Part shown: positions 47,296 to 55,625 of the stretch, piece by piece
Numbering within the stretch: position 1 is the stretch's first letter
Layout of the letters: each line of letters opens with the position of its first letter
NCBI GenBank assembly: GCA_016715425.1
Contig: JADKAC010000005.1
Location: forward strand, 496,001 to 560,000
Source of the DNA: Bacteroidota bacterium
GTDB lineage: Bacteria > Bacteroidota > Bacteroidia > Chitinophagales > BACL12
DNA: 64,000 nucleotides
Reading direction: 5' to 3'
Position numbers and translations under genes: made by a program
Notes under the pieces: generated by a model
Databases searched by the model: none
What the model saw: only the letters and a program-made list of their open reading frames with translations
Told to the model about the DNA's origin: nothing

Positions 47296-48279
47296 ATGAG
47301 AGAGATACGATTCAGAGATGCTTTACGTGAAGCGATGGTAGAAGAAATGCGGAAGGATGATCGAATATTCCTGATTGGCGAAGAAGTGGCTGAATATAAT
47401 GGCGCATATAAAGTGAGTCAGGGTATGTTAGAAGAATTTGGTGAAAAACGTGTGATTGATACCCCAATATCTGAATTAGGTTTTGCGGGAATTAGTGTGG
47501 GTGCGGCTATGAATGGCTTGCGACCAATCGTTGAATTTATGACTTGGAATTTTGCATTATTAGCTATTGATCAGGTAGTGAATTCAGCAGCGAAAATGAT
47601 GGCGATGAGTGCTGGGCAATTTCATAGCTCTATTGTATTTCGTGGACCTTCCGGTAGTGCCGGACAATTAGGTGCGCAACACAGTCAGGTATTTGAAAGC
47701 TGGTATGCGAATGTGCCCGGATTGAAAGTAATTTCTCCATCAAATCCTTACGATGCAAAAGGTTTATTGAAGTCGGCAATTGTAGATAATGATCCTATAA
47801 TTTTTATGGAGAGTGAAATGATGTATTCTGAAATGGGTGAAGTGCCTGAAGAAGAATATTATATTCCGATAGGAAAAGCAGAAGTAAAGCGTCCGGGGAA
47901 AGATGTTACCATAGTTTCCTTTAATAAGATGATGAAAGTAGCACTTGCTGCAGCAGAAGAATTAGCGAAAGAAGGTGTGGAAGCAGAGGTAATTGATTTG
48001 CGTACTATTCGTCCTTTAGATATTGAAACTATTGTGAACTCAGTGAAAAAAACTAATCGCATTGTAGTAGTGGATGAGTCTTGGCCATATGGTTCTGTAG
48101 CTTCAGAAATTTCTTATCAATTACAAAAAGATGCATTCGATTATTTAGATGCACCCGTGCGTCGTGTAACCGGTGCTGATACAAGTATGCATTACGCACC
48201 AAATCTTGTAGAAGCATATTTACCAAATCCTATAAAAGTAATTCAGGTAGTGAAAGAGGTGATGTACGCTAAGAGTTAA
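47296..48279 (+). CDS. pdhB: Pyruvate dehydrogenase E1 component, beta subunit
   Basis: A 327-residue subunit of the pyruvate dehydrogenase complex: it provides half of the thiamine-diphosphate site with the alpha subunit. Family segments are clear: DRIFLIGEEVAEYNGAYKVS, DTPISELGFAGISVGAAMNG, HSQVFESWYANVPGLKVISP and ESWPYGSVASEI. The alpha subunit and E2 are not adjacent, so they must be elsewhere, which is common in Bacteroidota. The ATG at 47296 is favoured over a TTG at 47278, which overlaps the -7 box of the promoter. Confidence 0.95.
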   Translation: MREIRFRDALREAMVEEMRKDDRIFLIGEEVAEYNGAYKVSQGMLEEFGEKRVIDTPISELGFAGISVGAAMNGLRPIVEFMTWNFALLAIDQVVNSAAKMMAMSAGQFHSSIVFRGPSGSAGQLGAQHSQVFESWYANVPGLKVISPSNPYDAKGLLKSAIVDNDPIIFMESEMMYSEMGEVPEEEYYIPIGKAEVKRPGKDVTIVSFNKMMKVALAAAEELAKEGVEAEVIDLRTIRPLDIETIVNSVKKTNRIVVVDESWPYGSVASEISYQLQKDAFDYLDAPVRRVTGADTSMHYAPNLVEAYLPNPIKVIQVVKEVMYAKS

Positions 48280-48363
48280 AGTAATTGTTATCTGATTTTT
48301 TTATTAAAATCTGTAGCAATAAAATACAGCCACTTAAATTTATTAATCCAATACACATTTTAA

Positions 48364-48900
48364 ATGTTTAATTTTTTCTCTTCACCAAAACCTGCGGTCA
48401 ACGTAATTGATAAAATTTGGATTAGCAAAGAGAATAAATATGAAGCCTGTATGCAGATGGTTCAGATTCAACCTATGTATCAGTTAGTGGTGTGGTTTGA
48501 AAATACTCAACAAGAATTATTAGAATATATTTCAGCGCATGGTGGTGATCAAAAAGTATTTACCACTTCTCAAATAAATGAAATCACTGCAAAAAATCAA
48601 ATCCCTGTTATTATAGAACATTATCCGCTTGAAGCAACAGAACAAATATTATTTTCTCAAAATGGATTGCAGGATGTGTATGTTTTTTCTTCAATGGATG
48701 AACCGCTATTTATGCAATTTGGTGGTGAAAATATAATACGATTAATGTCGCACTTAGGAATTCAGCCGCATGAAGAAATTTCGCATCCTTCAATTACCCG
48801 ATCCATTTCAAATGCACAAAAGAAAATTGCAAAAAAAGTCTCTCTCGAAAAAAAAGCAAAGTCTCAGCAAGAATGGTTTGATTTGAATTTTAAGGAATAA
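48364..48900 (+). CDS. Stand-alone SecA C-terminal-like domain protein
   Basis: A 178-residue protein without signal peptide. Residues about 105-160 (SSMDEPLFMQFGGENIIRLM, SHLGIQPHEEISHPSITRSI, SNAQKKI) closely resemble the SecA segment at the helical wing and scaffold region (LEDxLMRIFGSDRV...[26 protein letters not shown]). The first 100 residues could correspond to the second helicase-like domain (QELLEYISAHGG, ITAKNQIPVIIEHYPLEATE). Walker motifs, preprotein cross-linking domain and C-terminal zinc motif are absent, so it cannot be a working SecA ATPase. I read this similarity by eye. Possible roles are regulation of the Sec translocon or an unrelated use of the fold; it may also be a gene remnant, though it has an intact frame. 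It follows pdhB by 84 bases. Confidence 0.7.
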   Translation: MFNFFSSPKPAVNVIDKIWISKENKYEACMQMVQIQPMYQLVVWFENTQQELLEYISAHGGDQKVFTTSQINEITAKNQIPVIIEHYPLEATEQILFSQNGLQDVYVFSSMDEPLFMQFGGENIIRLMSHLGIQPHEEISHPSITRSISNAQKKIAKKVSLEKKAKSQQEWFDLNFKE

Positions 48901-49040
48901 ATAAAAAAGTAATAGTTCCGGTTGTCAGTCAAGTAAGCTCAATTTATTAGTTTATCTGTGCAGATGATTTAAAATCTATTATTCGGAGAATCCGCAGCCT
49001 TGGCAAGGATGATAATGAAGAAATAAAAAAAATATATTCA

Positions 49041-49118
49041 GCCACGAACCTGTCTGCCGTTGGGCAAGTCCACGAAAAATAAATACGAACGCACGAGATA
49101 AAAAAGAGCCTTAGGCTC
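49041..49118 (+). repeat. Intergenic element with GCCACGAA and GAGCC-TTA-GGCTC hairpin (copy 2)
   Basis: GCCACGAA, CCACGAAAAATAAA, CGCACGAGATAAA and the hairpin GAGCCTTAGGCTC (49106-49118). Order and motifs match the element at 22983-23026, with one more unit. Confidence 0.55.
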
Positions 49119-49342
49119 GATACATTTTATTTATACGGAGAAATGTGTAATTCTCACAAATTTTTTTTCCCCTTTCAAAAGAATTATAGCTTTTCAAAAT
49201 GAGATTGAAAAGAGAAGATTTCAGAAAGAATTACTCGATGATAATTCCGGAATTTAAAATTCTATTTATTCCAGAAAAATTTTTATTTTATTAAAATTAG
49301 GGGGAGATAAAATTTTTATTTTGGAGAAAGAAAAAGTTCTAG

Positions 49343-49383
49343 TAAAAAAGAACCCCGCCCGTGTTTCTTAACCGTGGCGGGGT
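49343..49383 (-). terminator. Rho-independent terminator of the HtrA gene
   Basis: On the minus strand ACCCCGCC, 16-base loop, GGCGGGGT, then a TTCTTTTTT tract. GC-rich stem in an AT-rich setting, about 35 bases after the stop codon. Confidence 0.85.
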
Positions 49384-49418
49384 CAACCTGAAAACCCAAT
49401 TACCCTAAAAACTTGATT

Positions 49419-50873
49419 CTATAAGCTTAACCCATAATTATATATTTTGTTCGGATAAGCTGGATAAATTCCTTCAATTATTATACTTTTTCCTGTTTTG
49501 TCCTTCAACGCCTTCACCAACTCATTATTATCTTTTATTGAAACACCATCTATACCAGTAATAATAAAACCCGAACGAATGCGTGTTTGCTGAGAAATAA
49601 ATCCATTTTTTATTCCCGTAACTCTTACACCACCGGACAGTTGATAATAGCTTGCTTCTTTAGAAGAAATTTCTTCGGTTTCAATTCCGAGATTATCAAA
49701 ATTTACATTTGTTTCTTTTACAATAATATCTGTATTGCCTTCTTTATTTTTTAGAGTAACAATTACATTTTCTCTTTCTTTATTTCTCAACAGATCTACA
49801 TTTACTTTATCACCGGGACCATATTTACTTATTTGTTCTTGTAATGCTGGGAACGAAGTAATTGGTGCAGTATTTATATGTGTAATAATATCACCTGCTT
49901 GAATACCCGCTTTATCGGCTCCTGAGTTTGGAAGAACACCAGAAACAAAAACACCACCGAGATCTTGTTTCGTAACATCCACTTCCACACCGATATACGC
50001 TCTTTGTACCATTCCGTAATTGCGAATATCACTCACTACTTTTTTTACAATATTTACAGGCACTGCAAAGGAATATCCTGCAAAAGTACCTGTAGGTGTT
50101 GCAATGGCAGTATTTATTCCAATTAATCTACCGTCAATACCAACTAATGCACCACCACTATTTCCCGGATTTACAGCAGCATCCGTTTGAATAAAAGATT
50201 CAACAGGAGCAGACGTATTTTCACCTAATATATTTATGTTTCTTCCTTTTGCACTCACAATACCTGCCGTAACAGTAGAAGCAAGATCAAAAGGATTTCC
50301 AACAGCGAGCACCCATTCGCCTACACGCAAAGAATCAGAATTACCATATTGAATAGTAGGTAAATCTTTTTCAGCAATTTTTAAAAGTGCAATATCTGTT
50401 GAAGGATCAGATCCTATTAATTCTGCAGAAAGTGTGCGGTTATCATATAACACTACTTGAATATCATCTGCATTTTTTACCACATGGAAATTCGTAACAA
50501 TATATCCATCCGCATCCACAATTACTCCCGAACCACTTGCTTCCTGAGATCTTAAGGAGCCATCATCCCAAAAGAAATCATTTCCGAAAAATTGTTTCAT
50601 CACATCATTGTTTGCATTTGTTGCATTGCGATTATAGGTTGTTTTCACATGTACAACAGCTGGTGTCGAAATTGCAGCCGCATAGGTAAAATCGACAGGC
50701 GCCATCCCACTTGGCGCAACAGGGAATGACATATTTGCAAACTGATAAGGATTCCCGGAATTTGAATTATTAGTAATTGGAATCTCTCCTCTAAAAGTAT
50801 CGAGTGCGAAAAAGGTAGCAGCACTTACTAGAATGGCTACCAATGCAGTGGTGAAAAATTGTTTGGTATTCAT
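49419..50873 (-). CDS. HtrA/DegP-family serine protease (Do type)
   Basis: A 484-residue periplasmic protease and chaperone for misfolded envelope proteins. A signal-anchor or signal peptide (ALVAILVSAATFFAL) precedes a trypsin-like domain with the catalytic triad H130 (TNFHVV), D160 (STDIALLKI) and S239 (NPGNSGGAL). The first PDZ domain lies near residues 295-385 and a shorter, second PDZ-like region near 400-480. The length fits Do/DegQ of Bacteroidota. It is probably monocistronic, ending in a strong terminator. Its cell-envelope stress role is inferred from the family. Confidence 0.94.
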   Translation of the reverse strand: MNTKQFFTTALVAILVSAATFFALDTFRGEIPITNNSNSGNPYQFANMSFPVAPSGMAPVDFTYAAAISTPAVVHVKTTYNRNATNANNDVMKQFFGNDFFWDDGSLRSQEASGSGVIVDADGYIVTNFHVVKNADDIQVVLYDNRTLSAELIGSDPSTDIALLKIAEKDLPTIQYGNSDSLRVGEWVLAVGNPFDLASTVTAGIVSAKGRNINILGENTSAPVESFIQTDAAVNPGNSGGALVGIDGRLIGINTAIATPTGTFAGYSFAVPVNIVKKVVSDIRNYGMVQRAYIGVEVDVTKQDLGGVFVSGVLPNSGADKAGIQAGDIITHINTAPITSFPALQEQISKYGPGDKVNVDLLRNKERENVIVTLKNKEGNTDIIVKETNVNFDNLGIETEEISSKEASYYQLSGGVRVTGIKNGFISQQTRIRSGFIITGIDGVSIKDNNELVKALKDKTGKSIIIEGIYPAYPNKIYNYGLSL

Positions 50874-50994
50874 GTTACTGTTTTAATTTTTTTTCAATTT
50901 CTTTTTCTAACAAATACAATGCACAAACGGTTGCATTTGTTTTGATGTATTTTCGCTTAACAAAATTTAACGGAATTTATTATTTGCTAAATTA

Positions 50995-51786
50995 ATGAAG
51001 ATTCATTTCTATAAATTTCATGGTACAGGAAATGATTTTGTTATCCTGGATAATCGCAATATGTTTTTTAAAAAAGACATGACTTCCCTATATCAATTTC
51101 TGTGTGATCGACATTTTGGAATTGGTGCAGATGGGGTTATGTTATTTCAGGAAAAAAATGAGTATGATTTTGAAATGGTGTATTTCAATGCTGATGGTAG
51201 AGAAAGTACAATGTGCGGTAATGGCGGAAGATGTCTAGTACAATTTGCAGAAATGATGATTGGTAAAAAATCTCAATACAAATTTTTGGCAATTGATGGA
51301 GAACATTTAGCAGAATCTGATGGTGAAAATATTCGATTAAAAATGTCGGATGTAAATTCGGCGTCCCGCTATCTTGCATATTATGAATTAAATACCGGCT
51401 CACCACATTATGTAGCATTTGTAGAAAAAGTGGAAGCAGTTCCGGTAAAAAAAGAAGGTGCAGAAATTCGTTATAGCGAAAAATATAAAACCGAAGGAAT
51501 CAATGTGAATTTTGTGCAACGCAATAATGATGGAATAATAATGAGAACGTATGAAAGGGGAGTGGAAGATGAAACACTTTCTTGCGGAACAGGAGTTACT
51601 GCTGCTGCACTTATGTTGAGCAATGAAATACATTTAGAAAATGGTGTGCATATAATTGATGTAGAAACCAGAGGAGGAAACTTACAAGTAAAGTTTAATA
51701 AAATATCCGAAACAGAATTTACAGATATTTGGTTAATAGGCCCGGCAGTGTTTGTATTTGAAGGGCAAATAGAATTGCAATTATAA
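50995..51786 (+). CDS. dapF: Diaminopimelate epimerase
   Basis: A 263-residue cytosolic enzyme that converts LL- to meso-diaminopimelate for lysine and peptidoglycan synthesis. The two catalytic Cys residues are present: C74 in STMCGNGGRC and C197 in ETLSCGTGVTA. N-terminal FYKFHGTGNDFVILDN is diagnostic. It ends directly against the convergent outer-membrane gene (no gap), with no room for a separate terminator. Confidence 0.96.
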   Translation: MKIHFYKFHGTGNDFVILDNRNMFFKKDMTSLYQFLCDRHFGIGADGVMLFQEKNEYDFEMVYFNADGRESTMCGNGGRCLVQFAEMMIGKKSQYKFLAIDGEHLAESDGENIRLKMSDVNSASRYLAYYELNTGSPHYVAFVEKVEAVPVKKEGAEIRYSEKYKTEGINVNFVQRNNDGIIMRTYERGVEDETLSCGTGVTAAALMLSNEIHLENGVHIIDVETRGGNLQVKFNKISETEFTDIWLIGPAVFVFEGQIELQL

Positions 51787-52314
51787 CTACTTCAGCATAT
51801 TCATAACCCAATGCACTCCTAATCCAAAAATGGGGGCCTTCTGATTTGTTAAATCAAATAAGTAAGAAACATTTAAATCAAAAGGTGAAGTGCCTAAATA
51901 AAGTCGCATCCCGGCATTAATAACCGGACCATGAATCACATAATTATTCCAGGCATTTTCATAACCATAACCACCGCCAAAATAAAATCCTAAATAATCA
52001 TCGGTAGTGCGGGTAGCACATGCACCCGAATTAAAATTAATAGTTCCCGGAACATACAATAACGGATAATTCTCTTGCACATAAGTACCGGATTCAAATG
52101 CATAGCCAACACCAATGCGAGCATCAATGGATATTGTAGAACGACTTGTGAATTTATATAAATTTAAGCGTGGTGAATATTGAATATTGGGATAAGCAAC
52201 CAATTCATTAAATGCTGCACCTACACCTATCTCATGAAGATATTGAATATCGAATTGAGCCTTCGCATGAAATTGCATGCTGATAAAAAATAATACGGGT
52301 AGTAATCGTTTCAT
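51787..52314 (-). CDS. Small exported outer-membrane-like protein, function unknown
   Basis: A 175-residue protein with a signal peptide (MKRLLPVLFFISMQFHAKAQ). The mature part is rich in aromatic and glycine residues (GVGYAFESGTYV, YLGFYFGGGYGYENAW, GMRLYLGTSPFDLNVSYLFD, GLGVHWVMNML), suggesting a small beta barrel in the outer membrane. I chose the ATG at 52314, where the signal peptide begins; an upstream start at 52332 adds six residues. No family is recognised. Only two Cys at most, no repeats. Its start and the corA promoter region are divergent. Confidence 0.72.
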   Translation of the reverse strand: MKRLLPVLFFISMQFHAKAQFDIQYLHEIGVGAAFNELVAYPNIQYSPRLNLYKFTSRSTISIDARIGVGYAFESGTYVQENYPLLYVPGTINFNSGACATRTTDDYLGFYFGGGYGYENAWNNYVIHGPVINAGMRLYLGTSPFDLNVSYLFDLTNQKAPIFGLGVHWVMNMLK

Positions 52315-52424
52315 TGCCTGTTCTTTCATCAAAAGTTTAATTAAATATCTGTCGCTGCAAAAATATCATTTAATTCGTTCTGTACATTTCAATATCTGTG
52401 AAGTGTAATCATTGCAATTTGTTA

Positions 52425-52456
52425 TTGTGGCTGCTAATTTTAATAGTATATCTTTG
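52425..52456 (+). promoter_or_regulatory. Promoter of corA
   Basis: TTG (52425-52427), 21 bases, TATCTTTG (52449-52456), then the ATG at 52493. It decides against the longer frame beginning at 52412. Confidence 0.55.
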
Positions 52457-52492
52457 CCCCGTTCCAAATTTTTAAACGTTACATGGCCAGTC

Positions 52493-53449
52493 ATGATCAA
52501 ATACTACATCAAAGAACAGAATAATATTGTAGAAATTGACAAGCCTGTAAAAGACTGTTGGATCAACGTTTACCCACCATTCGACCATAAAAGAATAGCT
52601 GCACTCAGCGAAAGTATTAATATCCCGATCGACTTCCTTTTAGACTCTATAGATATAAATGAGCGTTCACGTTTTGAAGTGGATGATAATGTGAAATTGA
52701 TTGTGATTAATACACCTATTGAAAATGATTTGGAGAATTCCATTGATAACGATGCATTTTATATCACTATCCCTATTGGAATTATTCTTACTAAAGATCA
52801 TAATATCATTATTTCCTCCGCACAAAATCGTGTGATTGACTGGTGCTTTTCTATAGCTATAAAACATTTGGATCCCAGAGATAAGGATATGATAATTCTA
52901 AAAATCTTTGAGAAAAATGTGTTTTATTTTATTCAATACCTGAATGAAATGAACAAGAAACGTTATCTCATTGAAAAGGAATTAATGGATAGTTCCAGAA
53001 ATACAGAACTTGCCAAATTGCTCAATATCCAAAAGTCGCTTGTCTATTTTGTAACTGACCTTCGTGCCAACGAATTATTAATGATGAAACTTTCACGCAC
53101 CAATTTATTAGGCATAAAAGAACACGAAGAAAAAAGCGATTATTTACAGGATATACTTATTGATTCCAGTCAGGCACTTGAAATGGCAAACATCTACACC
53201 AATATATTAAATGGAACGATGGACGCCTTTGGAAGTATCATTTCAAATAATCTGAATATGGTATTAAAGCGTTTGACATCAGTAACAATCATTTTAATGG
53301 TACCTACACTAATTGCAAGTTTTTACGGTATGAATCTGGAACCACTGCCGTTCGAAAATCAAAGTAATGCCTTCACTCTTATCATTATCGTGTCCATTGC
53401 AATATCTGCTTTACTCTATTATATTTTCCGCCGAATCCGTTGGTTTTAA
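52493..53449 (+). CDS. corA: CorA-family Mg2+/Co2+ transporter
   Basis: A 318-residue inner-membrane channel with a cytosolic domain rich in charged helices (about residues 1-255) and two C-terminal membrane spans. The hallmark YGMN motif follows the first span (IASFYGMNLEPLPF). The second span ends with a basic tail (YYIFRRIRWF). Homologues form pentamers gated by Mg2+. The start at 52493 follows a TAnnTTTG promoter and gives the usual CorA length. No neighbouring magnesium-related gene is visible. Confidence 0.93.
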   Translation: MIKYYIKEQNNIVEIDKPVKDCWINVYPPFDHKRIAALSESINIPIDFLLDSIDINERSRFEVDDNVKLIVINTPIENDLENSIDNDAFYITIPIGIILTKDHNIIISSAQNRVIDWCFSIAIKHLDPRDKDMIILKIFEKNVFYFIQYLNEMNKKRYLIEKELMDSSRNTELAKLLNIQKSLVYFVTDLRANELLMMKLSRTNLLGIKEHEEKSDYLQDILIDSSQALEMANIYTNILNGTMDAFGSIISNNLNMVLKRLTSVTIILMVPTLIASFYGMNLEPLPFENQSNAFTLIIIVSIAISALLYYIFRRIRWF

Positions 53450-53492
53450 AGACATTTCTTGTTGTTTAATAAATATTAACAAGCATTACCTA

Positions 53493-53523
53493 TTGCATTG
53501 TATTGCATTCATGTATATATTTG
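53493..53523 (+). promoter_or_regulatory. Promoter of first tandem paralogue
   Basis: TTG (53493-53495), 20 bases, TATATTTG (53516-53523); ATG 25 bases downstream. Good match to the Bacteroidota consensus. The spacer contains a partial direct repeat of ATTGCATTGT. Confidence 0.55.
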
Positions 53524-53548
53524 TACTTGAACTTAATGCTTAACCAAC

Positions 53549-54355
53549 ATGAAACATACATTCCTAACTATCACCTTGTGCTTGGTGGCTTTATTAGCCA
53601 TTCCAAATGACATACAATCTCAACTGTACGAAAGTCCAATACATGTAATTCTTTACAATGATGATCCGGCTTATAATTCGGGCATCCAACAAGCAATAAA
53701 TAAGTATTGGAGTTTGAACAACTATCAATTTGTTACGGAAGAGGAATTTACTAATCTTAAAAAAGAAAATGCTAATCTCTTTCTGGTAAAGAATGAATCG
53801 CAAAGTGTGGAATTAGGCACAGTGGTTTATGATGAAGTAATTCGCATAGTACATTTTTCTAAAGGGGGGAAAATGATTACACAGGTAGCTGGTACACCGG
53901 TTATTAAAAAAGATGAAGACGACTCTTCTATTTCCTATGTAAATGCAGTACTTGGTTTACAGGATAAAGTGCAATTTGAAATTAGTAAAGGCGAGAATAA
54001 AACTGCATTCAACAGTTATTCAGAAAAAGTAAAATATCGAACTAACATTGTAAAATTAAAAACACTCTATATTGCAGACGAGGATATCAAACAAGGTCTG
54101 ACAGTTGAAATGGTGAATGAATTATATTCGGGAGAGTTGGTAGTATTAAGTCGCTCAGAGTTGGCAGACTTAATTAACAGCCAGTCAAATATTGTTTATG
54201 CTATTGTAAACAATAAAGCGACGTCAGGGTTTACTTATGTGAATACAAAACAAATAATAGATGCATCCAATGGTCAGGTACTTTTTACAAATGAAAGTAC
54301 TACTATAAAACCGGAAGGATTCAGTAAAAAAGATTGGAAGAAACTGGCAGATTGA
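53549..54355 (+). CDS. Exported protein of unknown function, tandem paralogue 1
   Basis: A 268-residue protein with a signal peptide (TFLTITLCLVALLAIPNDIQSQ). I recognise no domain. It is clearly a paralogue of the next gene: shared are IHVILYNDD/VYVILNND near the start, NLFLV/NLFIM, the phrase NIVKLKTLYIADEDI/NIVRTKALYISSDDL, ELYSGE and NxKQIIDASNGxVL/NSKQVIDAANGMVL, and a final GFSKxD. It has no Cys in the mature part, no membrane span and no lipobox, so it is probably periplasmic or surface-exposed and soluble. It has its own promoter and a terminator directly after it. Confidence 0.78.
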   Translation: MKHTFLTITLCLVALLAIPNDIQSQLYESPIHVILYNDDPAYNSGIQQAINKYWSLNNYQFVTEEEFTNLKKENANLFLVKNESQSVELGTVVYDEVIRIVHFSKGGKMITQVAGTPVIKKDEDDSSISYVNAVLGLQDKVQFEISKGENKTAFNSYSEKVKYRTNIVKLKTLYIADEDIKQGLTVEMVNELYSGELVVLSRSELADLINSQSNIVYAIVNNKATSGFTYVNTKQIIDASNGQVLFTNESTTIKPEGFSKKDWKKLAD

Positions 54356-54381
54356 GGGTTAAGCAAATTGTCAGACTTAAG

Positions 54382-54409
54382 AAGGTTGCCTGAAAAGGCA
54401 GCCTTTTTT
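54382..54409 (+). terminator. Rho-independent terminator of tandem paralogue 1
   Basis: GGTTGCCT, loop GAAA, AGGCAGCC, then T6. Eight pairs with one G-T and a stable tetraloop. Confidence 0.9.
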
Positions 54410-54662
54410 ATTTCTGTGGATAAATTAAAACTTGTATTCACAAATTCATTTGAATAAAAGAAGTAGATTGCTTACCTCAAAGGGTTTAAATACTTTTAAT
54501 AAAATATAAAGACTATTTCCCGCAGTCACGAATTACAAATTTATCACCCACAAAAATTTTTAATGACTTTTGGAAATTATACCTAAAATTCAATGATGAT
54601 AAGGGTATTATAGATTGGCTGTCACAGAAGGATATGTACCGAAATTGACAGATTGTTGCGAA

Positions 54663-54693
54663 TTGCCACCACCAGTATTTCGCCACAACTTTG
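54663..54693 (+). promoter_or_regulatory. Probable promoter of second tandem paralogue
   Basis: TTG (54663-54665), 20 bases, CAACTTTG (54686-54693), one mismatch from TAnnTTTG. The spacing and the distance to the ATG (24 bases) match those of the first paralogue. Confidence 0.4.
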
Positions 54694-54717
54694 CCTTGCT
54701 TAATCAATCAATAAATA

Positions 54718-55539
54718 ATGAAATTTACTTCAATCTGCTATCTCGCTATTATAATTGCACTGCACACACACACACTTCAAGCAGCAAGCACTTCTGACAA
54801 ACATGAATTATCTGATCGTATTGATTCAACAGTTTATGTGATTTTAAATAATGATGAGAAGACAAATGATGTAATTCAAAAAAGCTTTGAGCAAAACTGG
54901 ACGCTCTCTGCAATTAAATGTATTTCTAAAGAGGAATATCAGGAAATTAAAACTTCCCACGATAACCTCTTTATCATGTTATCCCATAATGAAGGGATAG
55001 ACGGAAACGCTTTTGTATATGAAAACACAATACAGGTATTTTACCTGGTACGCAGCGGTGCGTACCGGGTAAATATTACCGGTGTTCCTGTAGCTGAAAC
55101 TTCAGTGGAAGGTAATATGGATAATGCAGTGCATTTACTTCAGGATAAAATAAGTTTTCAGCTTGCGAAAGAACAAGAAGAAATGGATTTTGCAAGTTAT
55201 AGTGATGCTGCTAATTCCAGAGTGAACATTGTAAGAACAAAAGCATTATATATTTCTTCTGATGATTTGGATAAAAATATTGCAGGCTTAGATGCGATAA
55301 AAGAATTGTATTCAGGAGAAGTATTTATTGTTAGTCCGGAACAGATGCAAACAATTGTATTTCAGAAATCTGATAATGTGGCGTATGTGATTGTGGAGAA
55401 TTTTAAATCAGGACTAAATTACCAGAACAGTAAACAAGTGATTGATGCCGCCAACGGAATGGTATTATATTTTGACGAATCAAAAGGAATGAAAGCGACT
55501 GGATTTTCCAAAAGCGATTTCAATGCCTTACAGAAATAA
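54718..55539 (+). CDS. Exported protein of unknown function, tandem paralogue 2
   Basis: A 273-residue protein with a signal peptide (MKFTSICYLAIIIALHTHTLQAAS). It is homologous over its full length to the gene before it, at clearly less than half identity by eye, so the duplication is old. Conserved blocks include VYVILNND, DNLFIM, LLQDKISFQLAKEQE, the NIVRTKALYISSDDL block, ELYSGEVFIV, NVAYVIVENFKSGLNYQNSKQVIDAANG (as two parts) and GFSKSDFNAL. Not recognised as any named family. It has its own probable promoter and a bidirectional terminator. Confidence 0.77.
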   Translation: MKFTSICYLAIIIALHTHTLQAASTSDKHELSDRIDSTVYVILNNDEKTNDVIQKSFEQNWTLSAIKCISKEEYQEIKTSHDNLFIMLSHNEGIDGNAFVYENTIQVFYLVRSGAYRVNITGVPVAETSVEGNMDNAVHLLQDKISFQLAKEQEEMDFASYSDAANSRVNIVRTKALYISSDDLDKNIAGLDAIKELYSGEVFIVSPEQMQTIVFQKSDNVAYVIVENFKSGLNYQNSKQVIDAANGMVLYFDESKGMKATGFSKSDFNALQK

Positions 55540-55590
55540 TAGAATAAGAACACACCAACTTTTTATTCGAATTCGGCTTTAGTAGAAACA

Positions 55591-55625
55591 CAAAAATCCT
55601 GCACGTCGTGGTGCGGGATTTTTTA
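55591..55625. terminator. Bidirectional terminator between paralogue 2 and fmt
   Basis: AATCCTGCAC, 6-base loop, GTGCGGGATT (10 pairs with one T-G), T tract on the right and A tract on the left. It reaches the fmt stop codon. Confidence 0.88.

Larger units (their letters stand above)
48901..49418. other. Long intergenic region with repeat element and terminator
   Basis: 518 bases with no credible gene. They hold an element like that at 22.98 kb (GCCACGAA at 49041, CCACGAA at 49070, and the hairpin GAGCC-TTA-GGCTC at 49106-49118), a region of AT-rich and homopurine stretches, and the terminator of the HtrA gene at 49343-49383. Confidence 0.6.
54356..54717. other. Intergenic region between the tandem paralogues
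   Basis: 362 bases holding the terminator of the first paralogue (54382-54409) and, at the far end, a likely promoter of the second (54663-54693). Between them no gene is credible; reading frames there lack start context and protein-like composition. Confidence 0.6.

Noticed and set aside
52412..52492. Longer N-terminus of CorA
   Set aside because: The region holds the promoter of corA and is not CorA-like.
54513..54797. Small frames between the tandem paralogues
   Set aside because: No start context, composition or family likeness; one overlaps the start of the second paralogue in a different frame.
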